In this document: piece by piece, positions 7,903-15,510 of the stretch
Numbering within the stretch: the first letter of the stretch is position 1
How the letters are laid out: each line of letters begins with the position of its first letter
Assembly: GCA_964496575.1 (NCBI GenBank)
Contig: CAZCAC010000086.1
Coordinates: 1-35,781, forward strand
DNA from: CAZCAC01 sp964496575
GTDB lineage: Bacteria; Planctomycetota; UBA1135; GCA-002686595
Length of the DNA stretch: 35,781 bases
Direction of reading: 5' to 3'
Notes under the pieces: model-generated
Told to the model about the DNA's origin: nothing
Database searches by the model: none
Seen by the model: the letters and a program-made list of their open reading frames with translations, nothing else
Position numbers and translations under genes: made by a program

Positions 7903-8748
7903 TCACGCCGCCTCGATGTTCCCCCGGTCCCGGCGCACGAACCAGACGCTCCGCCCGCGCCGGCGGGCCACGAAGCCGCCGGTGTAGAACGTCGGCGCCT
8001 CGCTCCCGCCGAGGAACAGGCACCCGTCGGGCGCCAGCTGGTCGAGGGCGCGGTTCAGCAGCTCGCGCTTGGTCTCCGTATCGAAGTAGATCAGGACGTT
8101 CCGCATCAGGATCACGTCCTGGAGCGGGAGGTCGTCCCACGGGTCGAGGAGGTTCCTCTGTTCGAAGTGGATCCGCCGGCGCAGCGAGTCGTTCACCTGG
8201 TAGCCGTTTCCATTCTGGTGGAAGAACCGCAGGAGACGCTCCGCCGAGAGTCCGCGGTTGACCTCGCCCACGCGGTACACGCCTTCCCGGCAGCGCTCGA
8301 TCATCCGCGGGGAGAGATCGCTCGCCCGGAGGTCGACGCGCCAGCCGGTGAGCTGGGGGAATCGCTCGGCGAACACCATCGCCAGGCTGTAGGGTTCCTG
8401 TCCACTCGAAGCGGCGGCGCACCAGATCCTGAGGCGGCGCGTGCCGCGCCGACTCTCGATCAGCTCCGGGAGGATCTCCTCCTCCAGCGCCACGAAAGGA
8501 GAGCCTCCGTCGCGGAAGAAGCTGGTCTCGTGGACCAGGAAGAGCGCGAGGAACTGCTCGATCAGCTCCGGTGACGGGTCGCCCTCCAGCTCCCGCAGGA
8601 TCTCCCCGGGGCCGCGCAGTCCTCGCCGCCCGGCCAGCCGGAGGAGGCTCTCCTCGGTGCGCTCCAGCTTCGACTCGTCGACGACCATTCCCGACAGGTG
8701 CAGGACCATCTCGGAGACTCGTTGCGCGAGGGTGGAAGGGACGGACAT
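7903..8748 (-). CDS. cheR: CheR-type protein-glutamate O-methyltransferase
   Basis: 281 residues. CheR uses S-adenosylmethionine to methylate glutamates on chemoreceptors or related signalling proteins. Visible motifs: the N-terminal helical domain (1-75), H73-E-T-S-F-F-R-D80 at the start of the catalytic domain, the SAM-binding stretch IWCAAASSGQEPYSLAM (108-124), the acidic strand LRASDLSPRM, and the RNVLIYFD motif typical of CheR. Length is normal for a stand-alone CheR. No cheA, cheB, cheW or receptor gene is in the window, so it is an orphan here and may act in a non-motility signalling system. The ATG at 8748 is preceded on the minus strand by purine-rich and C-rich sequence without a strong Shine-Dalgarno. 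Confidence 0.94.
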   Translation of the reverse strand: MSVPSTLAQRVSEMVLHLSGMVVDESKLERTEESLLRLAGRRGLRGPGEILRELEGDPSPELIEQFLALFLVHETSFFRDGGSPFVALEEEILPELIESRRGTRRLRIWCAAASSGQEPYSLAMVFAERFPQLTGWRVDLRASDLSPRMIERCREGVYRVGEVNRGLSAERLLRFFHQNGNGYQVNDSLRRRIHFEQRNLLDPWDDLPLQDVILMRNVLIYFDTETKRELLNRALDQLAPDGCLFLGGSEAPTFYTGGFVARRRGRSVWFVRRDRGNIEAA

Positions 8749-8870
8749 CGGTGGAGAGCGCGAGAGTTGCGCCCTTCCTTGTCGGAGGGGGAACGCCCTC
8801 CGATTGAGGCCATCCCCGATACCGGGCGGGAAAGGCGGCGAGCGCGCGGCCTCCCGGGTGAGGGGGTGAC

Positions 8871-9464
8871 TCAGCCGCGCAGGGCGGCGCGCACCAGCTC
8901 CTCGAGCTCGAGCGTCTCCGCGCCCTTCGCGACCCGCTCGACCAGCTTGCGAGCCTCCTTCTCCTTGTAGCCGATCGAGACCAGCGCGGAGGCCGCGTCC
9001 GCGATCCGCCGCTCGCGGGAGTCCTCCTCGCCGGCGGGCCCCTCGTGCCGTCCGGCGCGCCGGACGGACAGGCGGCCCGCGCGGTCGCGCAGGTCGAGCA
9101 GGATCTGCTCGGCGGTCTTCTTGCCCACCCCCTTCACCTGCACCAGCGTCGCCGAGTCGCCGCCGACGATCGCCTCGATCAGCCGGTCACCCTCCAGTCC
9201 GGAGAGCAGCGTCAGCGCCATCGCCGGACCGACGCCGCGAACCGAGAGCAGGAGGCGGAAGAGGTCCCGCTGCTGCACGGTGGCGAAACCGTACAGCGTG
9301 TGCGCGTCCTCCCGCACCACGAGGTGGGTCCAGACGCGTACCGTCTGTCGCTCGGGGAAGAGGAGACCGAGCGGAACGCTCAGCGAGTAGCCGACACCAC
9401 CCACCGCCAGCACCAGCTGCGCCGGCGTGTGCTGGACGACCTCACCTTCCAGGTACTCGTACAA
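8871..9464 (-). CDS. ruvA: Holliday junction branch migration protein RuvA
   Basis: 197 residues, normal for RuvA, which binds four-way DNA junctions as a tetramer and loads the RuvB motor. Domain I is an OB fold (1-62, beginning YEYLEGEVV). Domain II has two helix-hairpin-helix motifs: LLSVRGVGPAMALTLLSG (72-89) and VKGVGKKTAEQILLDL (110-125). After a Gly/Glu/Arg-rich linker, domain III (about 150-197, ADAASALVSIGYKEKEA) is the RuvB-contacting region. The start is TTG at 9464; it is preferred because RuvA proteins begin at this point of the OB fold and no in-frame ATG fits. The gene begins 16 bases after the stop of the TPR/alpha-CTD gene, so the two are probably co-transcribed. ruvB and ruvC are not present. 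Confidence 0.95.
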   Translation of the reverse strand: MYEYLEGEVVQHTPAQLVLAVGGVGYSLSVPLGLLFPERQTVRVWTHLVVREDAHTLYGFATVQQRDLFRLLLSVRGVGPAMALTLLSGLEGDRLIEAIVGGDSATLVQVKGVGKKTAEQILLDLRDRAGRLSVRRAGRHEGPAGEEDSRERRIADAASALVSIGYKEKEARKLVERVAKGAETLELEELVRAALRG

Positions 9465-9480
9465 GGGTCTTCGCGACCGG

Positions 9481-10866
9481 CTAGGACTTCGGCTTCAGGG
9501 CGAGCCCGAACTCCGTCAGCTTCTCCTTGAGCTCCTGCAGCGAGGTCACTCCGAAGTTCGGCATGCCGAGCAGCTCGTCCTCGGTGTGCTGGGTCACGTC
9601 GCCGAGCGTCAGGCAGCCGAGCCCTTCGACCGTGCGCCGCGCGCGGATGGAGAGCTCCAGGTCGGAGATCGGACGGTTCATCGCCTCGACGTTCTCGCCG
9701 GAGGTGTAGCGCTGCTGCGTGCTCTCGATGCTGAGCACCGCTTCCTCGCGAGCCATGCCCAGGCGCAGGCCCTTGCTGCCGAGGATCTCCTTGATCTCGT
9801 TGAGGGAGGTTTCCCCGAAGTTCTTGTACGAGAGGAGCTCCTGCTCGGTCTTCTTGACCAGATCGCCGAGCGTCATGATGTTCATCTTGTTCAGGCAGTT
9901 GCGCGCCCGGACAGAGAGCTCGAAGTCGGTGATCGGAATGCGCAGAATCTGGTTGAGGCGGTCTTCCTTCCGCTCCAGATCTTCGTCGTAGTACATGTCC
10001 ATCCCGGCCAGGGCGTCGTTGAGGAAGAGACGCGCACGGCGGTCGGTGGGGAGGCACTTGGCGACGGTGTCGTAGCAGGTGGCCGCTTCCTGATCCCGGC
10101 CGAGATCCTCGTAGAGCACGCCGAGGTTCATCAGGGTCCTCGCGTCGAGCGGCTTGCGCTCGATCAGCGCCTGGTAGCAGTCGAGGGCGAGCTCGTCGAG
10201 CCCGCACCGCTCGGCCCGATAGGCGAGGCGGAAGAGGTTGACGCGAGAGCGCGGGTCGAGCTCGCGTGACCGCTGGAGGTGATCGAGGGCGACCGCCCAG
10301 TCGCGCCGGAGCTCGGCGATGCGCCCGAGCAGGTGATGCCCCTCGGCGGTGTCGGCGAAACCCTCCGGGGCCGCCTCGAAGCCGCGGCGCAGGTCCTCGA
10401 TGACCGGCTCGGGGTCGTTCGGGTCTCCGCTCTCCAGCCCCGCCTCCAGACGGGCCAGGAGGTAGCCGCCGCGAGGTTTCGACTCGGCCGGGTACTTCTC
10501 GGACAGGCGCAGGAAGATCGGCGCCGCCTCTTGCGGGCGCCGCAACGACATCAGCGCGTTGGCCCGCGTGAAGGAGGCCACGTCGTCCTCCTCGTGCGCG
10601 GCGAGCAGCGCCGAGGCCTGCTCGTAGTCGCCGATCATCCACGAACCGAGCCCCTTGCGGAGTCCCTCTTCGCCCTCCGCGCCGAGGCTCTCCAGGATCC
10701 GGTCGAAGGAGTCGTGGCTCCTGGGGGACGAGAAGACATCACCGCGCGCCTCCTGCAGGGCGGCGAAGCTCTGGATCTGGGCTGTCCGGATATCGAACTG
10801 AGCGCCGGCCTCGGGGGCGGGCGGCGGGATCGGGGGCGGGGCGGTTTCGCTCACGGGGATTTCCAT
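9481..10866 (-). CDS. TPR protein with two tandem RNA polymerase alpha-CTD domains
   Basis: 461 residues. A proline-rich N-terminus (1-22) is followed by TPR-type helical repeats (about 60-290; clearest at 208-285). Then come two copies of the RNA polymerase alpha-subunit C-terminal domain: about 311-370 and 399-458. Copy 1 aligns closely with E. coli alpha-CTD (ITDFELSVRARNCL ... NFGETSLNEIKEIL) and keeps the equivalents of R265, N268, C269, L270, G296, S299 and E302 (here R320, N323, C324, L325, G351, S354, E357); K298 is Thr. Copy 2 keeps R408, G439, S442 and E445 but replaces N268 and C269 by Arg and Thr. In real alpha these residues contact UP-element DNA. The alpha N-terminal assembly domain is absent, so this is not RpoA. 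A role in transcription or nucleoid binding is inference. It heads a probable operon with ruvA; repeat copy 1 lies directly upstream. Confidence 0.92.
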   Translation of the reverse strand: MEIPVSETAPPPIPPPAPEAGAQFDIRTAQIQSFAALQEARGDVFSSPRSHDSFDRILESLGAEGEEGLRKGLGSWMIGDYEQASALLAAHEEDDVASFTRANALMSLRRPQEAAPIFLRLSEKYPAESKPRGGYLLARLEAGLESGDPNDPEPVIEDLRRGFEAAPEGFADTAEGHHLLGRIAELRRDWAVALDHLQRSRELDPRSRVNLFRLAYRAERCGLDELALDCYQALIERKPLDARTLMNLGVLYEDLGRDQEAATCYDTVAKCLPTDRRARLFLNDALAGMDMYYDEDLERKEDRLNQILRIPITDFELSVRARNCLNKMNIMTLGDLVKKTEQELLSYKNFGETSLNEIKEILGSKGLRLGMAREEAVLSIESTQQRYTSGENVEAMNRPISDLELSIRARRTVEGLGCLTLGDVTQHTEDELLGMPNFGVTSLQELKEKLTEFGLALKPKS

Positions 10867-10875
10867 GGAGTCTGG

Positions 10876-11002
10876 TCTACTCGTAGTCGGTTTCTGCGCG
10901 TTGCGTGCAGAAAGCAGGTTGGGAGGGCATCGAGGCTATCGAGATTCGTGGTCCGAACGGCCAGTTGACCGGTCGGTTGGCGGGCGGCAGCCCGCGCTGG
11001 GG
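10876..11002 (-). repeat. Dispersed intergenic repeat, copy 1 (minus orientation)
   Basis: About 127 bases. Read on the minus strand it has the family's blocks in order: hairpin 1 (GCGGGC/GCCCGC-like arms; here the loop strand reads GCCG), ACCGACCGGTCAA, a centre AACTGGCCGTT, CCTCGATGCCCTCCCAACC, hairpin 2 (arms TTTCTGCACG and CGCGCAGAAA around CAA, one mismatch) and the terminal block CCGACTACGAGTAGA. The terminal block is 9 bases from the ATG of the TPR/alpha-CTD gene. Very similar to copy 3. Confidence 0.9.
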
Positions 11003-11177
11003 TCGGAGCGGGGAGGAAGGAAAGGAGAAGTCGGGTGAGGTGCGGGTGCGGGTACGCACCCCTACCCCGGTCGGGCGAGCCGCACAGAATAGAACGTCCC
11101 CGAGGGACTCGTCAACCACGAGTGGGACAGAGGGCGGGACGGCGGCGGTTTCTGCTGGTACGGCGCGTGGAGAGGAC

Positions 11178-11183
11178 TACGTT
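11178..11183 (+). promoter_or_regulatory. Candidate -10 box (TACGTT) of murA
   Basis: TACGTT ends 7 bases before the GTG start of murA. A GGAGAGG stretch at 11169-11175 is 15 bases from the start, too far for an efficient Shine-Dalgarno. The arrangement fits a leaderless transcript; no clear -35 is seen. Confidence 0.3.
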
Positions 11184-11190
11184 TGGATGC

Positions 11191-12483
11191 GTGGACAAGC
11201 TGATCGTCGAGGGGGGCGCCCGGCTGGCGGGCGAGGTCGATACCGCGGGGTCGAAGAACGCCGTTCTGCCAGTTCTGGCGGCGTCCCTTCTGACCACCGA
11301 GACGCTGACGGTGGAGAACGCTCCCCGCCTTTCGGACGTCCGGACCATGCTGAGCGTGCTCGACGCGATGGGTTGCGAGACCTCCCGCGCCGAGGAGGGG
11401 CGGCGGGTCGCCGTCACCGCGCCGGCGCGACCGGTGGAGAAGGCGGGGTGGGAGCACGTGCGCCAGATGCGCGGCTCGGTGTGCGTCCTGGGACCCCTTC
11501 TGGGGCGAACCGGGCGTGCCGAGGTGAGCCTTCCCGGGGGGTGCGTGCTCGGCGTCAGGCCGATCGACGTGCACCTCAAGGGGATGGAAGCGCTCGGGGC
11601 GCGGGTCCGGATCGAGGAGGGCTACGTCGTCGCCGAGGCCCCGCCGGGGGGACTCGTCGGCTCGGAGATGTTCCTCGGCACCGCCTTCGGCTCCTCGGTC
11701 CTCGGCACCGCCAACGTGATGATGGCGGCCACCCTGGCCCGGGGGCGGACGGTGATCCACGGCGCCGCCTGCGAGCCGGAGGTGGTCGACCTGGGCCACT
11801 GCCTCGCCTCGATGGGGGCGAGGATCGAGGGCCTCGGCTCGCCCCGCCTGGAGATCGACGGGGTCGACGAGCTCGGCGGCGCCGAGTGGTCGGTGATCCC
11901 CGACCGGATCGAGGCGGGCACCTACGTCATCGCCGGGGTGATGACCGGCGGGCGCGTGCGGGTCAAGGGCTGCCGCCCCGATCACCTGTCGGTCTTCCTG
12001 GAGCGACTCCGCGAGGCCCGGGTGCCGATCGAGGTCGGCGCGGACTTCATCGAGACCCAGGCCTACGACCCGCGGGACCCCGACCAGTGCCCGCGCGCCA
12101 CCGACGTGACCACGCTGCCCTTCCCCGGCTTCGCGACCGACCTGCAGGCGCAGTGGATGAGCTTGATGACGATGGCGGACGGGATCTCGGTGATCACCGA
12201 GCGGATCTACCCCGATCGCTACCTCCACCTCGCCGAGCTGGCGCGCCTCGGCGCCCACGTTCGCCGCGAGGGGCAGGCGGGGATCGTGAGCGGTACCTCG
12301 CGCCTCTCCGGGGCGCCGGTCACCGCCTCCGACCTCCGCGCCTCCGCCGCCCTGGTGCTGGCCGGGCTGGTCGCCGAGGGGCGGACGGAGATCCACCGCG
12401 TCTATCACATCGACCGCGGCTACGAGCGGATCGAGGATCGCCTGGGGCCGCTGGGCGCGAAGATCCACCGCGAAGAGGAGTAG
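11191..12483 (+). CDS. murA: UDP-N-acetylglucosamine 1-carboxyvinyltransferase MurA
   Basis: 430 residues from GTG at 11191; the start gives MDKLIVEGGARLAGEV, matching the usual MurA N-terminus, whereas upstream codons in the frame are non-homologous. MurA transfers enolpyruvate from PEP to UDP-GlcNAc, the first committed step of peptidoglycan synthesis, in the cytoplasm. Visible residues: K22 in the S-K-N-A motif and the catalytic, fosfomycin-reactive C118 in LPGGCVLGVRPIDVH. The two inverted alpha/beta lobes are intact (TYVIAGVMTGGRV and DLRASAALVLAGL are the other family signatures). An intact murA indicates peptidoglycan synthesis, which is now accepted for most planctomycetes. Followed by 105 bases and then repeat copy 2 before ffh. 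Confidence 0.96.
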   Translation: MDKLIVEGGARLAGEVDTAGSKNAVLPVLAASLLTTETLTVENAPRLSDVRTMLSVLDAMGCETSRAEEGRRVAVTAPARPVEKAGWEHVRQMRGSVCVLGPLLGRTGRAEVSLPGGCVLGVRPIDVHLKGMEALGARVRIEEGYVVAEAPPGGLVGSEMFLGTAFGSSVLGTANVMMAATLARGRTVIHGAACEPEVVDLGHCLASMGARIEGLGSPRLEIDGVDELGGAEWSVIPDRIEAGTYVIAGVMTGGRVRVKGCRPDHLSVFLERLREARVPIEVGADFIETQAYDPRDPDQCPRATDVTTLPFPGFATDLQAQWMSLMTMADGISVITERIYPDRYLHLAELARLGAHVRREGQAGIVSGTSRLSGAPVTASDLRASAALVLAGLVAEGRTEIHRVYHIDRGYERIEDRLGPLGAKIHREEE

Positions 12484-12545
12484 CGCCTACCGCCATGGAG
12501 GCACGGGAGGCCGGTCCGGAGGGCCCGGCCACCCGCGGGTCGCGC

Positions 12546-12551
12546 TATACT
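12546..12551 (+). promoter_or_regulatory. Possible -10 box (TATACT) upstream of ffh
   Basis: TATACT in otherwise GC-rich intergenic DNA is a near-consensus -10, but the position 17 bases upstream does not resemble TTGACA. If used, transcription would start near 12557 and the ffh leader would contain the whole of repeat copy 2. Confidence 0.3.
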
Positions 12552-12588
12552 CCTCGGTTCCCGAGACCTAGAACCGACTCTCACCACT

Positions 12589-12710
12589 GCACGGGCTGGC
12601 GCCCGCAATCCGACCGGTCAATAGACCGCTCAGACCACGATTCTCGCCACGCTCCTGGCCCGCCCACCCTGCTTTCGCGCGCAGCGCGCAGAAACCGACT
12701 CCGGCTAGTA
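12589..12710 (+). repeat. Dispersed intergenic repeat, copy 2 (plus orientation)
   Basis: About 122 bases and the most diverged copy. Hairpin 1 is CGGGCTGGCGCCCG; then CCGACCGGTCAATAGACC, CAGACCACGATTCTCG, CCTGCTTTC, hairpin 2 (TTTCGCGCG/CGCGCAGAAA, one base deleted in the left arm) and CCGACTCCGGCTAGTA. The element ends 5 bases before the ffh ATG at 12716; no Shine-Dalgarno is present between them. Confidence 0.85.
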
Positions 12711-12715
12711 CACCA

Positions 12716-14350
12716 ATGTTCGAGACCCTCACCGACCGCCTGAATCAGACCTTCTCCTTCCTGCGCGGCCGCAAGGAGCTGACCGACGAGAACGTCGCCG
12801 AGGGTCTGCGCGAGGTTCGCCAGGCGCTGCTCGAGGCGGACGTCAACTTCACCGTCGCCCGCGACTTCACCGCGAGGGTCCAGGAGCGGGTCACGGGGGA
12901 GGGGCGCCTGCAGGGGGTGGAGCCCTCGCAGCAGTTCGTGCACGCCTTCCACGGCGAGCTGGTCGAGCTGATGGGGCCGGAGGACGCTCAGCTCGCCTTC
13001 GCCAAGAGCGGGCCGACGGTGATCCTGATGGCCGGCCTGCAGGGCACCGGCAAGACCACCACCTGCGCCAAGCTCGCCAAGTTCCTGCGCGACAAACGCG
13101 GCAAGCGACCGCTGATGGTCGCCGCGGACATCAAGCGTCCCGCGGCGGTGGAGCAGCTCAAGGTCCTGGGCGCGAAGATCGACATCCCCGTCTTCCACGT
13201 CGAGGGCAAGACCCCGCCGAAGGTCTGCAAGGCGGGGGTCGCGCACGCGGCGAAGTCGGGCAACGACGTGGTCATCCTCGACACCGCGGGTCGCCTGCAC
13301 GTCGACGACGAGCTGATGGAGGAGGTCGCCGCGATCGCCAAGGTGACCAGCCCGCACAACCAGGTGCTGGTCGTCGACGCGATGACCGGCCAGGACGCGG
13401 TCAACTCCGCCAAGGCCTTCCACGAGCGCCTCGAACTCTCCGGGTGCATCCTGACCAAGATGGACGGCGACGCGCGCGGCGGCGCGGCGGTCAGCCTGAA
13501 AGCGGTCACCGGCTGCCCGATCCTGTTCATCGGCACCGGCGAGAAGATCGAGGACATCGACGACTTCGTGCCCGAGCGGATGGCCGGGCGCATCCTCGGC
13601 ATGGGCGACGTCGTCGGACTCGTCGAGAAGGCGCAGGAGGAGATCTCCGAGCACGAGGCGCAGGCCTCGATGGAGAAGATGCTGCTCGGCTCCTTCACCC
13701 TCGAGGACATGCTCGGCATCTTCCGGATGATGAAGAAGATGGGGCCGATGAAGAAGGTCATGGGGATGATGCCCGGCATGCCCAAGGAGCTGCGCGATGC
13801 CGACATCGACGACCGGCACATCAACCGCCTCGAGGCGCTCTTCACCTCGATGACCCCGATGGAGCGGCTGCGCCCCGACGTCCTCGACATGAGCCGGCGC
13901 CGCCGGATCGCCAGGGGGGCCGGCCAGGGGGTCGAGGCGATCAACGAGCTGCTCAAGCGCTTCAAGGACATGAAGAAGATGATGAAGCAGCTGAACAAGA
14001 TGGGGCTCGGCTCGATGTTCGGGGCGGGGGCCAAGAAGGAGACGCTGCGCGGGTTGTCGCCGACCGGGGAGCTGGCCAGCGGCGGCGGGGGGATGATGGA
14101 TACCCTCGGCGGGATCGGCTCCGGGATCGGGGCCGGGGTCAAGGGGCTCGGCTCCAAGCTGCTCGGACGCGGGGGCGGGCTGCCGCCCGGGATGCCCGGC
14201 GGCCCGGGCGGAGGAGGCGAGATGGGGGACCTCGCCTCGATGATGGGCGGGGGGGCCCGGCCGATGGGCTCCTCGGCGACGCGCAAGAGTGGGTCGAAGC
14301 GGAAGAAGAAGAAGAAGGACAAGAAGCGGCGGAAGGGGCGGCGGAAGTGA
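12716..14350 (+). CDS. ffh: Signal recognition particle protein Ffh, with extended basic C-terminus
   Basis: 544 residues; Ffh is usually near 450. It binds SRP RNA and signal sequences and, with FtsY, targets nascent proteins to the membrane. The N domain (1-95) is followed by the GTPase G domain with P-loop G107-L-Q-G-T-G-K-T (107-114), DIKRPAAVEQL, DTAGRLHVD and TKMDGDARGG. The M domain (about 325-440) is methionine-rich (MMKKMGPMKKVMGMMPGM) and has the SRP-RNA-binding S-R-R-R-R-I-A-R-G-A-G. Beyond it lies an unusual tail: about 75 Gly/Met/Pro-rich residues ending in a very basic SGSKRKKKKKDKKRRKGRRK. The start codon is 5 bases after repeat copy 2, without a Shine-Dalgarno. In many bacteria ffh precedes rpsP, as here. 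Confidence 0.97.
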   Translation: MFETLTDRLNQTFSFLRGRKELTDENVAEGLREVRQALLEADVNFTVARDFTARVQERVTGEGRLQGVEPSQQFVHAFHGELVELMGPEDAQLAFAKSGPTVILMAGLQGTGKTTTCAKLAKFLRDKRGKRPLMVAADIKRPAAVEQLKVLGAKIDIPVFHVEGKTPPKVCKAGVAHAAKSGNDVVILDTAGRLHVDDELMEEVAAIAKVTSPHNQVLVVDAMTGQDAVNSAKAFHERLELSGCILTKMDGDARGGAAVSLKAVTGCPILFIGTGEKIEDIDDFVPERMAGRILGMGDVVGLVEKAQEEISEHEAQASMEKMLLGSFTLEDMLGIFRMMKKMGPMKKVMGMMPGMPKELRDADIDDRHINRLEALFTSMTPMERLRPDVLDMSRRRRIARGAGQGVEAINELLKRFKDMKKMMKQLNKMGLGSMFGAGAKKETLRGLSPTGELASGGGGMMDTLGGIGSGIGAGVKGLGSKLLGRGGGLPPGMPGGPGGGGEMGDLASMMGGGARPMGSSATRKSGSKRKKKKKDKKRRKGRRK

Positions 14351-14636
14351 CCGGCGGGGCGGGGAGCCTCACCCGGTTCCGGGCTGGGGGGCTCTCATCG
14401 GGTCGGAATCGACCGGAATCGCCTCCCCGGGCGATCGATCCCCCCGTTTCTCCCGCCAAACCCTTGCTCCCCGCTCCATTTTCGGGTTTCGTATTCCGCT
14501 CTTCACTCCCGGCGGGAGGTCGGTGGCGTGTGCCTGGCCGGCCCCGCGACGCGTACGGGGTCTCGCCGAGACGCCTGGCGGGTGGAGGACGCGTCGGCCC
14601 GTGTCACGGCCGGCAGGACCGCGATCAGCGAAGAAA
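14351..14636. other. Intergenic region ffh-rpsP, left part
   Basis: 286 bases before repeat copy 3. A relatively T-rich patch lies at about 14450-14510 (TTTTCGGGTTTCGTATTCC). No gene, convincing promoter or intrinsic terminator was recognised. Confidence 0.5.
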
Positions 14637-14763
14637 CCCCAGCGCGGGCTGACGCCCGCAACCCGACCGGTCAACAGACTGTTCGGATCACGACTCTCGA
14701 GAGCCTCGATGCCCTCCCAACCTGCTTTCAGCGCGCAACGCGCAGAAACCGACTCCGAGTAGA
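14637..14763 (+). repeat. Dispersed intergenic repeat, copy 3 (plus orientation)
   Basis: 127 bases; with copy 1 the best representative of the family. Order: CCCC, hairpin 1 (GCGGGC-TGAC-GCCCGC), CCGACCGGTC, the small palindrome AACAGACTGTT, CACGACTCTCGAGAG, CCTCGATGCCCTCCCAACC, hairpin 2 (TTTCAGCGCG/CGCGCAGAAA around CAA, one mismatch) and CCGACTCCGAGTAGA. It ends 11 bases before the rpsP ATG; the end supplies TAGAAC, which finishes 9 bases before that ATG. Confidence 0.92.
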
Positions 14764-14774
14764 ACAGCGTACAC

Positions 14775-15367
14775 ATGAGTGTCGTCATCCGCATGAAGCG
14801 CACGGGGCGTCGGAACCGCCCCTGCTACCGAATCTCCGTCGCCGACTCCCGCAAGCCGCGGGACGGCAAGATCCTCGAGAACCTGGGTCTGTACGATCCG
14901 ATCTGCCCCAACGTGGAGAAGCAGCTAACGCTCGACGTCGAGCGGGCCCGCCACTGGGTCGTGCAGGGAGCCCTGCCGAGCGAGACGGTCAACTCGATCT
15001 TCAAGAAGAACGGGGTCTACGAGGGACTGCCCGCCAAGAAGCACAGGAAGCGCACCGGCCGCGGGGCGACTTCGGCCACGCGCAGGGCGAAGCAAGCGGC
15101 CAAGGCGGAGCGGACCACCCGCAAGGAAGCACGCCGGAACGAGCGGATCACCGCTCGTCGCGCGGCGGCCGCCGCGGCCAAGGCCGCCGCGGCCNNNNNN
15201 NNNNNNNNNNNNNNNNNNNNNNNNNNNNNNNNNNNNNNNNNNNNNNNNNNNNNNNNNNNNNNNNNNNNNNNNNNNNNNNNNNNNNNNNNNNNNNCGAGCG
15301 GATCACCGCTCGTCGCGCGGCGGCCGCCGCGGCCAAGGCCGCCGCGGCCGAGGGCGCGGAAGAGTAG
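14775..15367 (+). CDS. rpsP: 30S ribosomal protein S16, interrupted by an assembly gap
   Basis: S16 begins at ATG 14775 (MSVVIRMKRTGRRNRPCYRI, then VADSRKPRDGKILENLGLYDP), a core component of the small subunit. The conserved part ends near residue 85 and continues as an Ala/Arg/Lys-rich tail. Codon 140 ends at 15194, exactly where 100 N begin. The 55 bases before the gap (15140-15194) are repeated identically right after it (15295-15349), followed by GAG GGC GCG GAA GAG TAG. Collapsing the duplicate joins 15194 to 15350 in frame and gives a 145-residue protein ending E-G-A-E-E. I therefore read the gap as a scaffolding artefact, and the gene as intact. No Shine-Dalgarno before the ATG; repeat copy 3 is immediately upstream. 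rimM, trmD and rplS do not follow. Confidence 0.93.
15195..15294. other. 100-N assembly gap flanked by an exact 55-bp duplication
   Basis: Exactly 100 N, a placeholder of unknown size. 15140-15194 and 15295-15349 are identical over 55 bases, a length equal to a k-mer size commonly used by short-read assemblers. The two contig ends most likely overlap and no sequence is missing. Confidence 0.9.
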
Positions 15368-15510
15368 CAGGAGCTCTCCTGACCCATCGGCCGGGCGTCG
15401 AGTCCGTCGCGGCCGACCCGATTCCCCCCTTCGCCCTCCGTCGCGGTCGTCCCCCCCAGTCGTCGTCGCGCCGCGCGGAAAAACGACTCCTCAGCCCAGG
15501 GTGGCATTTC

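Larger units (their letters stand above)
10867..11190. other. Divergent intergenic region before murA
   Basis: 324 bases. The left part is repeat copy 1. The right part (11003-11190) is G-rich, without a recognisable gene, and ends with the TACGTT box close to the murA start. The two flanking genes are transcribed away from each other, so both promoters must lie here. Confidence 0.6.

Noticed and set aside
10867..11190. A small gene in the murA upstream region
   Set aside because: Open frames there run through the repeat and show no start signal or conserved motif.
12484..14774. SRP RNA gene beside ffh
   Set aside because: The conserved apical-loop and symmetric-loop sequences of SRP RNA were not found in either intergenic region.
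15140..15349. True tandem duplication in the S16 tail
   Set aside because: The duplicate ends precisely at both sides of a 100-N placeholder and is exactly 55 bases; collapsing it restores the reading frame, so overlap of contigs is simpler.
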